Shown: positions 63,471 to 64,000 of the stretch, in pieces
Position numbering within the stretch: position 1 is the stretch's first letter
Layout of the letters: every line of letters begins with the position of its first letter
Program-made: the position numbers and the translations under genes
Source of the DNA: CTSoil-075 sp042610375
GTDB lineage: Bacteria > Bacillota > Negativicutes > DSM-13327
Direction: 5' to 3'
NCBI RefSeq assembly: GCF_042610375.1
Contig: NZ_JBGJZL010000015.1
Location: 1-64,000 of the forward strand
Length of the DNA: 64,000 bases
The notes under the pieces: generated by a model
What the model was told of the DNA's origin: nothing
The model's input: only the letters and a program-made list of their open reading frames with translations
Database searches by the model: none

Positions 63471-64000
63471 ATGTGGAAAACATTAATAGGCGCTATAAAG
63501 ATGTTATTAGTATTAACAATAATAACAGGTGTCCTTTATCCTCTAGGAATGACTGGCCTAGCTCAATTACTATTTCCCAGCCAAGCAAATGGTTCTATGC
63601 TGGTTCAAAATGGGAAGCTCGTTGGATCTAAACTTATCGGTCAGAACTTTAGTGATCCGGGGTATTTTCATGGCCGACCGTCTGCAGCTGGTGCTGATGG
63701 CTATGATGGGTCCTCATCTTCTGGATCAAACCTTGGGCCGACTAGTCAAAAATTGAAAGATGACGTATTGGAACGAGTAAGGAATGAACGTGAACAGAAT
63801 CAGTTATCTGAAGGCGATCGTGTTCCTAGCGACTTAGTATTGGCATCAGCTAGCGGTCTTGATCCGCACATTACACCTGATGCTGCATATATGCAAGTCA
63901 AGCGAGTCGCCAAAGCACGAGGAATTTCTCCTGAAGAGGTACGCATTCTTGTAAGTGAACATATAGAAGGGCAGCAAGTCGGATTTCTTGGAGCTACAAG
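63471..64000 (+). CDS. kdpC: KdpC, partial (cut by window end)
   Basis: 176 codons are visible, beginning MWKTLIGAIKM with a membrane helix (about 9-30), then the KdpC hallmarks FSDPGYFHGRPSA, SGSNLGPTS, DLVLASASGLDPHITP and VSEHIEGQQVGFLG. KdpC usually has about 190-200 residues, so only the end is missing. AAAGGAAAGGGA lies upstream of the ATG. A KdpD/KdpE pair may follow outside the window. Confidence 0.95.
   Translation, partial: MWKTLIGAIKMLLVLTIITGVLYPLGMTGLAQLLFPSQANGSMLVQNGKLVGSKLIGQNFSDPGYFHGRPSAAGADGYDGSSSSGSNLGPTSQKLKDDVLERVRNEREQNQLSEGDRVPSDLVLASASGLDPHITPDAAYMQVKRVAKARGISPEEVRILVSEHIEGQQVGFLGAT

Overview
The window looks like the chromosome of a spore-forming, diderm Firmicute of the Negativicutes (Sporomusaceae/Pelosinus-like). 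This is an inference. It rests on a T-box leader and Firmicute-type tRNA clusters, a spore-photoproduct-lyase-family protein, a TonB-dependent outer-membrane receptor with Fur boxes, multihaem nitrite reductase, and a selenocysteine formate dehydrogenase, all in AT-rich DNA with strong AGGAGG-type ribosome binding sites. Nothing seen indicates a phage or a plasmid.

Layout. 1-234: end of a tRNA cluster (Asn, Gly, Leu). 410-2001: a small L,D-transpeptidase behind a hairpin that hides its ribosome site, then a PHP-family phosphatase. 2091-2967: tRNA operon (Arg, Gly, decayed Asn, Ser, Glu, Val, Phe, Gly) with consensus promoter and terminator. 3146-7404: CheB-CheR-PAS fusion and PAS histidine kinase. 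7627-10103: pyridoxamine-kinase-like gene, CGGC protein, TSUP permease. 10150-12877: a T-box with an isoleucine specifier controlling a BASS-family transporter and a LarA-like nickel racemase. 13104-16606: CPBP protease, then DsrM-like, DsrK-like and DsrC proteins. 16855-22032: FdnGHI formate dehydrogenase, with in-frame UGA as selenocysteine, plus FdhE. 22258-26670: LysM protein, Crp/Fnr regulator, ferredoxin, nrfHA. 26859-29982: SPL-like radical SAM protein, oxidoreductase, 2H phosphoesterase. 30128-35598: AraC regulator facing a Fur-controlled TonB receptor/DUF3649/PepSY iron-uptake operon. 35757-35876: a 39-codon gene not among the longer reading frames. 36055-40337: lutABC and an FMN glutamate-synthase-like protein. 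40467-42037: type III polyketide synthase with its methyltransferase. 42470-50099: two alpha/beta hydrolases, two hybrid histidine kinases, a class 3 lipase. 50183-59161: DeoR regulator and a 2-aminoethylphosphonate uptake/degradation operon (ABC transporter, phnW, phnX, pbfA), then an MFS transporter. 59594-64000: kdpFABC, with kdpC cut by the window end.

How they fit together. The centre is an anaerobic respiratory island. Periplasmic formate oxidation (FdnGHI) can feed the quinone pool, NrfHA can drain it to nitrite, and a DsrMK-like complex with DsrC offers a thiol/disulfide branch. LutABC oxidises lactate. The BASS/LarA-like pair may salvage 2-hydroxy acids under isoleucine starvation. 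Phosphonate catabolism supplies phosphorus, nitrogen or carbon from 2-AEP and hydroxy-2-AEP.

Most notable: the tRNA-Ile T-box over a LarA homologue; an SPL homologue with alanine where the catalytic cysteine is expected; a 58-bp palindrome apparently inserted, with a 7-bp duplication, into the loop of a second palindromic repeat whose intact copy lies before kdpF; and a decayed tRNA-Asn gene.
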